The notes below the pieces were generated by a model that did not search any database, was not told the origin of the DNA, and saw nothing but the letters and a program-made list of their open reading frames with translations. From Magnetospirillum gryphiswaldense MSR-1 v2 (lineage in GTDB: Bacteria > Pseudomonadota > Alphaproteobacteria > Rhodospirillales > Magnetospirillaceae), in NCBI RefSeq assembly GCF_000513295.1, contig NC_023065.1, positions 2,278,501 through 2,342,500 of the forward strand: a DNA stretch of 64,000 nt, in the 5' to 3' direction. Below are positions 39,785-47,430 of this stretch, piece after piece (the stretch's first letter is position 1; every line of letters starts with the position of its first letter). A program made the position numbers and the translations under genes.

Positions 39785-41081
39785 CGTCTTCGTCCTGGCG
39801 GCTGACCAGCACCTTGTCGATGCGGCGGCCATCCATGTCCACCACCTCGAAGCGCCAGCCCTGCCAGACGAAGAAATCGCCGGCGCTGGGGATGCTGCGC
39901 GACCGCGACAGGACGAAACCGGCCACGGTGTCGTAATCGCCGTCCTCGCCTTCCATCACCCGGCAGCCCAGGCGGTCGCGGGCGACATCGACGGCAACCG
40001 AACCGTCCACCAGCCACGACCCGTCCTGACGCAGGGTAACGGCGCCTTCGTATTCCTCGCCATGTTCCGACAGGCCGCCCAAGATGGCTGACAGGATGTC
40101 GGCGGCGGTGACAATGCCTTCGACGCTGCCGTATTCGTCCACCACCAGGGCCAGATGGATGGACGACCGCTTGAGCGTGTCCAGCACCTGCAACGCCGGG
40201 GAATTGTCGTGGACCACGTCCACCGGCCTGATCGCCTCGGCCAAGTCCAACGTCTGGCCAGCGAGGAAGCGGTTGAGCAAATCCTTGGCCTGGACCACGC
40301 CTAAAATATCGTCGGAACTGCCGCGATAGACCGGCAGACGCGAATGTGGGCTGTCGCGCAGCGCCTGGATGATGCGATCCTGATCCCAGTCCAGGTCGAT
40401 GGACATCATCTCGTTCCTGGGCGTCATGATGCCTCTGATGCGGCGGTCGCCGAAACGCAGGACACCGGCCAGCAATTCCTGTTCCTCGGGTTCGAAGACA
40501 CCCGATTGGGTGCCCTCGGCGATCATCGCCTTGACCTCTTCCTCGGTCACCGTCTGGTCGTCGGACTTCTTGATGCGCAAGAGGCGCAAGGCCAGTTTGC
40601 TCGAGCCTTCCAGCAGCCACACCAGCGGCAGGGCGACCCGCGCCACCACGGCCATGGGCCGGGCCACGGCGATGGCCACCGCCTCGGGGTTGGCCAGGGC
40701 GATCTGCTTGGGCACCAGCTCACCGACGATCAAGGACGCGTAGGTGATGGCGCCGACCACCAGGGCGATGGACAGGATTTCCGCCACCGGATCGAGGATG
40801 GGAAAGCCGTTCAGCCAGATTTCCAGATGTCCGGCCAAGGTGGCGCCGGAATAGGCGCCGGCCAGGATACCGACCAAGGTGATGCCGATCTGCACCGATG
40901 ACAGAAAGCGACCGGGGTTTTCCGCCAGTTCCATGGCCGCCTGGGCACCCTTGCTGCCATCGGCGGCCCGTGCCGCCAAGCGGGCCTTACGCGACGAGAC
41001 GATGGCCATTTCCGACATGGCGAAACAGCCGTTCAACACGACCAGGAAAACAATGACCGCAATCTCGAAGGCGAGTGACAT
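39777..41081 (-). CDS. CNNM/CorC-HlyC family membrane protein with CBS pair
   Basis: Membrane protein, 434 aa, of the family that includes CorB/CNNM Mg2+ exporters and proteins annotated as haemolysins. Residues 1-190 are the DUF21/CNNM transmembrane domain (VIVFLVVLNGCFAMSEMAIVSSRKARL, LIVGELVPKQIALANPE). A CBS pair follows (GIMTPRNEMMSIDLDWDQDRIIQALRDSPHSRLPVYRGSSDDILGVV and HLALVVDEYGSVEGIVTAADILSAILG), then a C-terminal CorC_HlyC domain. It starts 1 bp after the EF-hand membrane protein gene and is thus coupled with it. A role in divalent cation efflux is plausible from the family. Confidence 0.88.
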   Translation of the reverse strand: MSLAFEIAVIVFLVVLNGCFAMSEMAIVSSRKARLAARAADGSKGAQAAMELAENPGRFLSSVQIGITLVGILAGAYSGATLAGHLEIWLNGFPILDPVAEILSIALVVGAITYASLIVGELVPKQIALANPEAVAIAVARPMAVVARVALPLVWLLEGSSKLALRLLRIKKSDDQTVTEEEVKAMIAEGTQSGVFEPEEQELLAGVLRFGDRRIRGIMTPRNEMMSIDLDWDQDRIIQALRDSPHSRLPVYRGSSDDILGVVQAKDLLNRFLAGQTLDLAEAIRPVDVVHDNSPALQVLDTLKRSSIHLALVVDEYGSVEGIVTAADILSAILGGLSEHGEEYEGAVTLRQDGSWLVDGSVAVDVARDRLGCRVMEGEDGDYDTVAGFVLSRSRSIPSAGDFFVWQGWRFEVVDMDGRRIDKVLVSRQDEDGG

Positions 41082-41082
41082 A

Positions 41083-43197
41083 TCAGCCCATGAACCTGTT
41101 GAACATGCCGAAACGCCAAGCGGCGACGGCTCCGCCGGCGATCAGCGCCAGCAACACGAGATATTCCCCCCACGGCCGCTTTTTCTCGGCGAAGGGATCG
41201 ACCAGCGAGCGTTCCGCCCCCGCCGGCAATTGCGCCAAGGCGGTCAGCGAGCCGCCGAAGGGGATGTTGACGGTGGCCCGGGCGTTCACCGCCCAGCCGG
41301 CGGCATCCAAGATAGGGGCCAGATTGCGTTGGCGCAACTTCATGTAGGCGATGACCATGCTGGGGCCGGACACCGCCATGATCAGGCCGAACAGGGCCAG
41401 CGGCATCTGCCACCAGGTCAGATTGAGGAAGCCGGTGACCACCGAGGCGATGGCGGTGCCGATGGCCCCCACCGCCAGCCCGAGGGCGGCGAAGATGCCG
41501 GCGAATTTGCCGGCGTCGAAGTTTTCCTTGGGCGGGGGAACAGCGCCGGGGGCCAACACCTGACCGGCCACCTTGGTTTGCAGATTGGTTTCCGTCGCTC
41601 GGGCCTTGGCCGCCGCCAGCTTCTCGATCTGACCGCCGATGAAGCGGCCCAATTGCTTGTAGGGCGACCAGAAGGCCTGGCGCATGCTGATCGGGTGCTC
41701 GACCAGCTTGGTGATGGTGGCGTCCCAGTCGCGGCCCTGGCGGTCGTAGAACACGCCGTTCCTGCCCACCATCAACTGGTCGGAATCGCCCGAGGTAAAG
41801 CCGGCCATGACCGTCATCTTCTCGTTGGTGCCGCGACGGACGCAATCGCAATAGACCAGATAGATGCGCGACAGCGTCGCCAAGCTGGCGTGCTTGGCGG
41901 CATCGGTGACGTGGAGGCACAGATCGGCGCTGCGGCCATCCAGATAAAGCGTGCCGGCCTGGAACACGGCGCGGTCCTGGCGCGCATAGAATTCCTTGAA
42001 GCTGACGAAATTGTTGACCAGACGGAACAGGTACGTGCGGTAGACCACCAGACGCTCGACCGCGTCGATGGCATTGGCCTCGCCCTCCAACGCCTTGTCT
42101 TCGGCCACCAGCGCATCCAAAGCCGCTTTGGTGTCGGAAAAGCGCATGGCGCGGATGCGCTCGTCGCCCAGTCTCTCCACCTGGGTCTGCGGCTTTTTCG
42201 CCAGCCATTGACCATGGGCGGCGAACCGCGCCTTCATTTCCAGCCACTCGTTTTCCGACAACGACAAGCGGTCATTGGCGACCAGTCGGCGGAAGGCGGT
42301 GATCTCGGCTTCCCAGGCTGGATTGATGCCGCGCAACAACGGCAGATCGGCCTGGGGCGACACCGCCGCCAGCGGCAGCGGTCGCAATGCCGCCAGGGCA
42401 TCGCTGGTGGCAGCGGCGGTCAGTGGCAAAAAGGTTTCCACCGCCGGATTGACGGTCAGGGCGGCGGCATCGGAATAGACCGCCATGCGGCACCGTAAAA
42501 AGAAGCCGTCGATCTTGTCGCGCACCGCTTCCAGGGCGGCGCCAGCCTCGGGCGCGACGGCGATGTCGCCGCCGGCGCCCAGCCAATCGCTGTAGGCCTC
42601 GATCTCGGCGAAAAAGGCGTCCACCTTGTCCTGACTGATGCCGAGCTGGCCCGAGCGGTCGCTTTCCGCCCCCATGGTCGTCATGATGTCGGTGATGACG
42701 GCACGCAAATCCGGGGTATCGGCGGCCTCGACCGGGATGATGCCGTCGCCGTTGAAACGGGTCTGGGCGAAGATGCGCCCGGTATCGCGGGTGTCCTCCA
42801 GATCGATGGACATTGCGTCGGCCTTGCCCAGATTGGCCAGGATGCGCCGGGCCGAGGCCAGCACCCGTGCGCCTTCCTCGGTGGTGTCGTCGATACTGTC
42901 CAGGCTGACGGCACTGCCCGGCTCGACCAGTTCGTCGCCATGCTTCAGCACCTGCCCAAGCCAGCGCACCGCCGCCAGAATCTCGTTGGCGCGGATACGC
43001 CCGTCGGCATCGGTGTCCAGCAATTCCAGGGCGCGGCGGTCAAATTCGATACCTGTGGTCGGGCAGGCCAGCGCCACCCACAATTTCTGGTCCAACTGGT
43101 CCAAGGCCAGCAGGTCGGCGCCGGTCTCGATGCGAACCTGATCAAAGCCTCCGGCCCGAAAGAACCTCCAGACATGCGGCGCGGTAGGTGCAGTCAC
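41083..43197 (-). CDS. Large EF-hand membrane protein of unknown function
   Basis: Protein of 704 aa that I cannot assign to a characterised family. Residues 61-72 form a canonical EF-hand loop, DTDADGRIRANE, with Ca2+ ligands at positions 1, 3, 5 and 12. A second, shortened loop (FNGDGIIPVEAAD) lies near residue 150. The middle 400 residues are soluble and helical. The C-terminus holds about three membrane helices (GIFAALGLAVGAIGTAIASVVTGFL, MPLALFGLIMAVSGPSMVIAYM, LVLLALIAGGAVAAWRFGMF), with the short tail FNRFMG after the last. No signal peptide is seen, so the big domain is probably cytoplasmic. It is cotranscribed with the CNNM/CorC gene, which hints at a calcium-related or divalent-cation role. 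Confidence 0.8.
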   Translation of the reverse strand: MTAPTAPHVWRFFRAGGFDQVRIETGADLLALDQLDQKLWVALACPTTGIEFDRRALELLDTDADGRIRANEILAAVRWLGQVLKHGDELVEPGSAVSLDSIDDTTEEGARVLASARRILANLGKADAMSIDLEDTRDTGRIFAQTRFNGDGIIPVEAADTPDLRAVITDIMTTMGAESDRSGQLGISQDKVDAFFAEIEAYSDWLGAGGDIAVAPEAGAALEAVRDKIDGFFLRCRMAVYSDAAALTVNPAVETFLPLTAAATSDALAALRPLPLAAVSPQADLPLLRGINPAWEAEITAFRRLVANDRLSLSENEWLEMKARFAAHGQWLAKKPQTQVERLGDERIRAMRFSDTKAALDALVAEDKALEGEANAIDAVERLVVYRTYLFRLVNNFVSFKEFYARQDRAVFQAGTLYLDGRSADLCLHVTDAAKHASLATLSRIYLVYCDCVRRGTNEKMTVMAGFTSGDSDQLMVGRNGVFYDRQGRDWDATITKLVEHPISMRQAFWSPYKQLGRFIGGQIEKLAAAKARATETNLQTKVAGQVLAPGAVPPPKENFDAGKFAGIFAALGLAVGAIGTAIASVVTGFLNLTWWQMPLALFGLIMAVSGPSMVIAYMKLRQRNLAPILDAAGWAVNARATVNIPFGGSLTALAQLPAGAERSLVDPFAEKKRPWGEYLVLLALIAGGAVAAWRFGMFNRFMG

Positions 43198-43398
43198 GGG
43201 CGGTCTCCATCCGAAAGTGGTGAACAGAGGCTAACCCGGACAGAAGGCAGCGTCCATACGGCAACGAAAATTTGACATGAGGCTGCCTTGGCGCCGCCAC
43301 GATCTCATCCAAATTTCGCCATTCCGCGCAGGCATCTTGACGCCTGAACGTGAAAGCCGGGTTCGCCCCGTTCACCCATTGATGAAGAGGATAAAACC

Positions 43399-43752
43399 AT
43401 GCCGTCAGTTTCCCGCACCCTGGTCTTGGCCATGGCCGCCGGCCTGAGCCTGGGTTCCGTCGCCCTGGCGCAGGATTCTTCGGCGCCACCGGACCGCCAG
43501 CAGCGTGTCGAGGACCGCAAGGATCGCCTGGAGCAACGCCGCGATGATCGTAAGGACCGTGCCGAGAATCGCCGCGACGATCGTAAGGACCGCGCCGAGG
43601 ATCGCCGCGACGACCGCAAGCCGCATGTGGATCAACGCCGCGACGACCACAAGGAACGTCTGGACGAGCGCAAGGAGCGCCGCGAAGACCGCCGCGATGA
43701 CCGCAGGGAAAATCGCGACGACCGCCGGGATGGCAACGGCAAGCCTCTCTGA
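43399..43752 (+). CDS. Secreted highly charged protein of seven 11-residue repeats
   Basis: Exported protein of 117 aa, function unknown. The signal peptide is residues 1-24 (ending VALA/QDS). Residues 36-112 are seven consecutive 11-mers of the type R-R-D-D-R-K-D-R-A-E-N: RVEDRKDRLEQ, RRDDRKDRAEN, RRDDRKDRAED, RRDDRKPHVDQ, RRDDHKERLDE, RKERREDRRDD and RRENRDDRRDG. Almost every residue is Arg, Lys, Asp or Glu. An 11-residue period is compatible with a long single helix or right-handed coiled coil, as in some stress proteins. ATG 43399 has GAAGAGG. Codon use in the repeats varies in the third base, so the protein pattern seems to be selected. It is a single-gene unit with its own terminator. 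Confidence 0.82.
   Translation: MPSVSRTLVLAMAAGLSLGSVALAQDSSAPPDRQQRVEDRKDRLEQRRDDRKDRAENRRDDRKDRAEDRRDDRKPHVDQRRDDHKERLDERKERREDRRDDRRENRDDRRDGNGKPL
43504..43734 (+). repeat. Seven 33-bp tandem repeats inside the charged-protein gene
   Basis: A 33-bp unit (11 codons) repeats seven times; the second and third units (43537-43602) are almost identical at the DNA level, differing at a few silent or conservative sites, and later units diverge. Confidence 0.85.
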
Positions 43753-43766
43753 CCTTCCACCGCAGG

Positions 43767-43806
43767 ATCGCCGGGCCTGGGGACACCCCGGCCCGGCGAT
43801 TTGTTT
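43767..43806 (+). terminator. Terminator after the charged repeat protein
   Basis: ATCGCCGGGCC (43767-43777) pairs perfectly with GGCCCGGCGAT (43790-43800), extended inside by GGGG/CCCC (43779-43782 with 43786-43789), then TTGTTTG. It isolates the hyb promoter region from upstream transcription. Confidence 0.85.
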
Positions 43807-43973
43807 GTGCGAGAATCGGCGAAATGGCAACCAACTTTCCACGTGTGGATAAATTTCTTTCACTTCGGAAAACCACCCCACCCTCGCGGCAAGCCCCCTG
43901 AACAATGCGGATATCCAGGGATTCCGCCGCCTAAACCCTCCCCCGCAATGCAGCATTTCCTACCCGATGGAGT

Positions 43974-43988
43974 TGGCACGGTCCTTGC
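43974..43988 (+). promoter_or_regulatory. Sigma-54 (-24/-12) promoter of the hydrogenase operon
   Basis: TGGCAC-GGTCC-TTGC matches the consensus TGGCAC-N5-TTGC; the invariant GG and GC are exactly 10 bases apart. Transcription would start near 44000, about 117 nt before hybO. The presence of a HupR-type sigma-54 activator gene at the end of the window fits this promoter. Confidence 0.85.
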
Positions 43989-44116
43989 GGAACTATCCTC
44001 CAGCCAAATGAGAAGAAGAATGGCGGGAGGCAAACGACGCGGAACGACCCCAAAAGGGCCGTCCCCTGCCCCCCGCTCTTCGCGCCGGATGAGCCCTTGG
44101 AGAGGTGGGGATTAGG

Positions 44117-45238
44117 ATGTACGACGACAGCGCCGCCAAATTCGAAACCGATGTCGAGACCCGCTTTGGCGTCTCGCGCCGTGATTTTCTCAAGTTCTGC
44201 GCCGCCATGGCCGCCACCATGGGCTTGCCTAAGGGCGCCGACGCGCAGATCGCCGCCGCCATCACCAAGAAGGAACGCCCCTCGGTGATCTGGCTGCATC
44301 ACCAGGAATGCACCGGCTGTTCCGAATCGCTGCTGCGGTCCGAACACCCGACCCTGGAAAAGCTGATCCTCGACATCATCTCGCTGGACTACCACGAGAC
44401 CCTGTTCGCCGCTGCCGGCCATCAGGCCGAAGCCGCCCGCAAGGCGGCCATGGAGAAGAACAAGGGCAAGTACATCCTGGTGGTGGAAGGCGCCATCCCC
44501 ATGAAGGATGGCGGCATCTACTGCAAGATCGGCGGCCAGACCTCGTACGAGTTGACCAAGGAAGTGGCCGCCCACGCCGCCGCCATCGTCGCCGTCGGCT
44601 CCTGCGCCTCGTGGGGCGGCATGCCGTCGACGCCGCCCAACCCCACCGGGTCCACCGGCGTGGCCGAGGCCCTGGGCCGCAAGGACGTGGTCACCATCCC
44701 CGGCTGCCCGCCCAACCCCTATAACATCCTGGCCACCATCGTTCACTTCCTCACCTTCGGCGCCCTGCCCAAGGTGGATGAACTGGGCCGCCCGACCTTC
44801 GCCTATGGCCGCCTGATCCACGACAATTGCGAGCGCCGCAGCCATTTCGACGCCGGTCGCTTCGCCCTGGAATTCGGCGATCCCGGCCACCGCAAGGGCT
44901 ATTGCCTGTACAAGCTGGGCTGCAAGGGCCCGGAAACCTATGCCAATTGCCCGTCCATCCTGTTCAACGACGTCGGCACCGGCTCGTGGCCGGTGGGCAC
45001 CGGCCACCCCTGCATCGGCTGCACGGAAAAGCATATCGGCTTCGAGAAGCCCATCCACGCTTTGGCGACGCTCAAGACCAACCCGCCCACCAGCTATCCC
45101 CGCATCGTCGAGGAACAGGGCGCCGGTGCCAGTGTGGCGGCGGCGGCGGTGGTCGCCGGTGTGGCCGGTCTGGCCATCGGTGCCGGCATGAAGATCGCCG
45201 GCAATCTGGGCAAGAGCGAAACCAAGGACGGCGAGTAA
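44117..45238 (+). CDS. hybO: Respiratory [NiFe] hydrogenase small subunit (HybO type)
   Basis: Small subunit (373 aa) of a periplasmic, membrane-attached uptake hydrogenase; it carries three Fe-S clusters that pass electrons from H2 to HybA/HybB. Residues 20-26 are the twin-arginine motif SRRDFLK. HQECTGCSESLLRSEHP (Cys65, Cys68) and VAVGSCASWGG bind the proximal cluster. Both positions that carry extra cysteines in oxygen-tolerant enzymes are Gly here (CTGC, WGG), so a standard 4-Cys cluster is predicted. Distal and medial clusters: HDNCERRSHFDAG, GYCLYKLGCKGPETYANCP, GHPCIGCTE. A C-terminal helix (VAAAAVVAGVAGLAIGAGM) anchors it. I take ATG 44117; a GTG at 44105 with GGAG is also possible. 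Confidence 0.94.
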   Translation: MYDDSAAKFETDVETRFGVSRRDFLKFCAAMAATMGLPKGADAQIAAAITKKERPSVIWLHHQECTGCSESLLRSEHPTLEKLILDIISLDYHETLFAAAGHQAEAARKAAMEKNKGKYILVVEGAIPMKDGGIYCKIGGQTSYELTKEVAAHAAAIVAVGSCASWGGMPSTPPNPTGSTGVAEALGRKDVVTIPGCPPNPYNILATIVHFLTFGALPKVDELGRPTFAYGRLIHDNCERRSHFDAGRFALEFGDPGHRKGYCLYKLGCKGPETYANCPSILFNDVGTGSWPVGTGHPCIGCTEKHIGFEKPIHALATLKTNPPTSYPRIVEEQGAGASVAAAAVVAGVAGLAIGAGMKIAGNLGKSETKDGE

Positions 45239-45243
45239 TCGAC

Positions 45244-46227
45244 ATGAGTGTCAACCGTCGAGACTTCATCAAGGGGGCTGCCGGAGGCGGCGCCGCGCTG
45301 GCGACAGCGGCGGTGGTGTCGGTTCCGTCCCCCGCCCAAGCCCGGCCCAATCTGGAAATGTCACCCAACGCGGTGGGGCTGTTGTTCGATTCCACTCTGT
45401 GCGTCGGCTGCAAGGCCTGCGTTTCCGGCTGCAAGGAGGCCAACGGCCTGCCGGCGGACGTGAACACCAGCGACGCCCTGTGGGACACGCCGTTGGATAT
45501 CGGCCCCAAGACCTACAACGTCATCAAGCTGTACGCCGACGGCACCGCCGATCACAAGGACCAGGAAAAGGACGGCTTCGCCTTCATCAAGAAGTCGTGC
45601 ATGCATTGCGTCGATCCCTCTTGCGTCTCGGTCTGCCCGGTTTCGGCCATGACCAAGGACAAGCAGACCGGCATCGTCGGCTATAACGCCGATATCTGCA
45701 TCGGCTGCCGCTATTGCGTCGCCTCGTGCCCGTTCGGCGTGCCGCAATCGGAATTCGACACGCCGACGCCCAAGATCAAGAAGTGCGAGATGTGCCGTCA
45801 TCGTCAGGCCGAGGGCAAGATCCCGGCCTGCGCCGAGGTGTGCCCGACCGGCGCCACCATCTTCGGGCCATTGACCGCCATCAACGAGGAAATCGCGCGC
45901 CGCCGCGCCATGAAGGCGGGCGAGGCCAATGTGTTCGAACGCCGCACCATCGGTTCCGGCGACACCCATGAACGTCCCGCCGCCCAATACGTCAACCACG
46001 TCTATGGCGAGACCGAAGTGGGCGGCACCCAGTTCCGCCACATGGCCGGCGTGCCCTTCGACAAGCTGGGCTATCCCAATTTGCGCGAAAAATCGTTCGC
46101 CTCGGAATCCGAAGGCATCCAGCACACCCTGTACAAGGGGCTGATCGCCCCGGCGGTGGTGCTGGGCGGACTGGTGTGGGCGGCCAAGCGGGCGTCCCAC
46201 ATCGACGACGAACACCCGGAGGAGTGA
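45244..46227 (+). CDS. hybA: Hydrogenase Fe-S electron transfer subunit HybA
   Basis: Ferredoxin-like subunit (327 aa) that links the small subunit to the membrane protein HybB. It has its own Tat signal (NRRDFIKGAAGGGAALATAAVV). Four [4Fe-4S] clusters are indicated by CVGCKACVSGCKEAN, CMHCVDPSCVSVCPVSA, CIGCRYCVASCPFGVP and CEMCRHRQAEGKIPACAEVCPTGA. A C-terminal helix (GLIAPAVVLGGLVWAAKRAS) anchors it to the membrane. It begins 5 bp after hybO. Confidence 0.94.
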   Translation: MSVNRRDFIKGAAGGGAALATAAVVSVPSPAQARPNLEMSPNAVGLLFDSTLCVGCKACVSGCKEANGLPADVNTSDALWDTPLDIGPKTYNVIKLYADGTADHKDQEKDGFAFIKKSCMHCVDPSCVSVCPVSAMTKDKQTGIVGYNADICIGCRYCVASCPFGVPQSEFDTPTPKIKKCEMCRHRQAEGKIPACAEVCPTGATIFGPLTAINEEIARRRAMKAGEANVFERRTIGSGDTHERPAAQYVNHVYGETEVGGTQFRHMAGVPFDKLGYPNLREKSFASESEGIQHTLYKGLIAPAVVLGGLVWAAKRASHIDDEHPEE

Positions 46228-46233
46228 GCGGAC

Positions 46234-47418
46234 ATGGCTGGATTCCATAACGAGCACGAACCCCTGGGCGGTTCGATCCTTTCCAAGACCACCATCATCT
46301 GCGGCATCCTGGCCTTCATCGCCGTGGTGCTGCTGGCCAAGCGCATGGTCCTGGGCCTGGGCTCGGTCACCAATCTGAACAACGGCTACCCTTGGGGATT
46401 GTGGATCGTCTACGACGTGGTCATCGGCACCGCCTTCGCCTGCGGCGGCTATGCCATGGCGGTGTTGACCTACATCCTCAACAAGGGCGAATACCACCCG
46501 CTGGTGCGTCCGGCCCTGCTGGCCTCGTGCTTCGGCTACACGCTCGGCGGTATTTCCATCATCTTCGATCTGGGCCGCTGGTGGAACGCCTGGCACATCC
46601 TGGTGCCCGGCTACATGCAGACCAATTCGGTGATGTTCGAAGTCGCCCTGTGCGTCATGGCCTATATCCTGGTGCTGTGGGTCGAGTTCGCCCCGGCCAT
46701 CCTGACCCGTTTCAAGCTGCTGCATCTGCGCAAGAAGCTGGACAAGGTTTTGTTCGTGTTCATCGCCTTGGGCGTGCTGCTGCCCAGCATGCACCAAAGC
46801 TCGCTCGGCACGCTCTTGGTGGTCATGGGCTATCAGATCCATGAATTGTGGCAGACCCCGATCCTGCCGCTGTTGTTCCTGATGAGCGCCATCACCATGG
46901 GCTTTTCCATCGTCGTGTTCGAGGCCCTGCTGGGGTCCGGCGGTTTCCAGCGTTCGGTCAAGCACGAGATGCCGCAGCTGGGCAAGCTGGCCGCCATCAT
47001 CCGCACCATGATGATCGTCTATCTGGTGGTCCGCTTCGGCGACCTCGCCGTGCGCGGTGCCTTGGGGGCGATCTTCACCTCGGGCCTCAAGTCGGTGATG
47101 TTCCTGATCGAAATCGCCCTGTTCGCCACCCCGGTGGTGCTGTTCTCGTCGGCGCAAAAGCGCGCCAGCAAGAAGTTCCTGTGGATCGGCGCCTGCTGCC
47201 TGTTGCTGGCCGGCGCGCTTTACCGCCTGGACGCCTTCCTGGTCGCCTACCAGACCGGGGCCGGCTGGAGCTACTTCCCCTCGGTGCAGGAATTGCTGGT
47301 GACCATCGGCATCATCGCCGCCGAGATCCTGCTGTACATCGTCTTCGTCCGGAAGTTCCCGGTTTTCTACACCCACAAGCTTACGCCGGCCGAACTGGCC
47401 GCGGCGCACACCAAGTAA
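46234..47418 (+). CDS. hybB: Hydrogenase integral membrane subunit HybB (NrfD family)
   Basis: Membrane subunit (394 aa, about 10 helices) that passes electrons from HybA to the quinone pool; it has no haem-binding His pattern like HyaC. Typical HybB/NrfD stretches are NNGYPWGLWIVYDVVIGTAFACGGYAMAVLTYILNKGEYHPLVRPALL, the QTNSVMFEVALCVMAYILVLWVEFAP segment and VLLPSMHQSSLGTLLVVMG. E. coli HybB allows proton-coupled, reversible H2/quinone chemistry. It starts 6 bp after hybA and is followed closely by hybC. Confidence 0.94.
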   Translation: MAGFHNEHEPLGGSILSKTTIICGILAFIAVVLLAKRMVLGLGSVTNLNNGYPWGLWIVYDVVIGTAFACGGYAMAVLTYILNKGEYHPLVRPALLASCFGYTLGGISIIFDLGRWWNAWHILVPGYMQTNSVMFEVALCVMAYILVLWVEFAPAILTRFKLLHLRKKLDKVLFVFIALGVLLPSMHQSSLGTLLVVMGYQIHELWQTPILPLLFLMSAITMGFSIVVFEALLGSGGFQRSVKHEMPQLGKLAAIIRTMMIVYLVVRFGDLAVRGALGAIFTSGLKSVMFLIEIALFATPVVLFSSAQKRASKKFLWIGACCLLLAGALYRLDAFLVAYQTGAGWSYFPSVQELLVTIGIIAAEILLYIVFVRKFPVFYTHKLTPAELAAAHTK

Positions 47419-47430
47419 GGAGCCACGCCC

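Larger units (their letters stand above)
43753..44116 (+). promoter_or_regulatory. 364-bp control region upstream of the hyb-hyp genes
   Basis: The longest gene-free stretch in the window. It holds the terminator at 43767-43806, about 165 bp of more AT-rich DNA where an upstream activator site would be expected, a sigma-54 promoter at 43974-43988, and a leader of roughly 115 nt. I looked for the TTG-N5-CAA HupR site known from Rhodobacter and did not find a clear copy. An IHF site was not convincing either. Confidence 0.6.

Noticed and set aside
43504-43734. Tandem 33-bp repeats considered as a CRISPR array
   Set aside because: The units are contiguous without spacers and lie in frame inside a coding sequence with a signal peptide.
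44117-45238. Oxygen-tolerant (6-Cys proximal cluster) hydrogenase
   Set aside because: The two extra-cysteine positions are Gly (CTGC and SCASWGG), so the standard 4-Cys cluster is expected.
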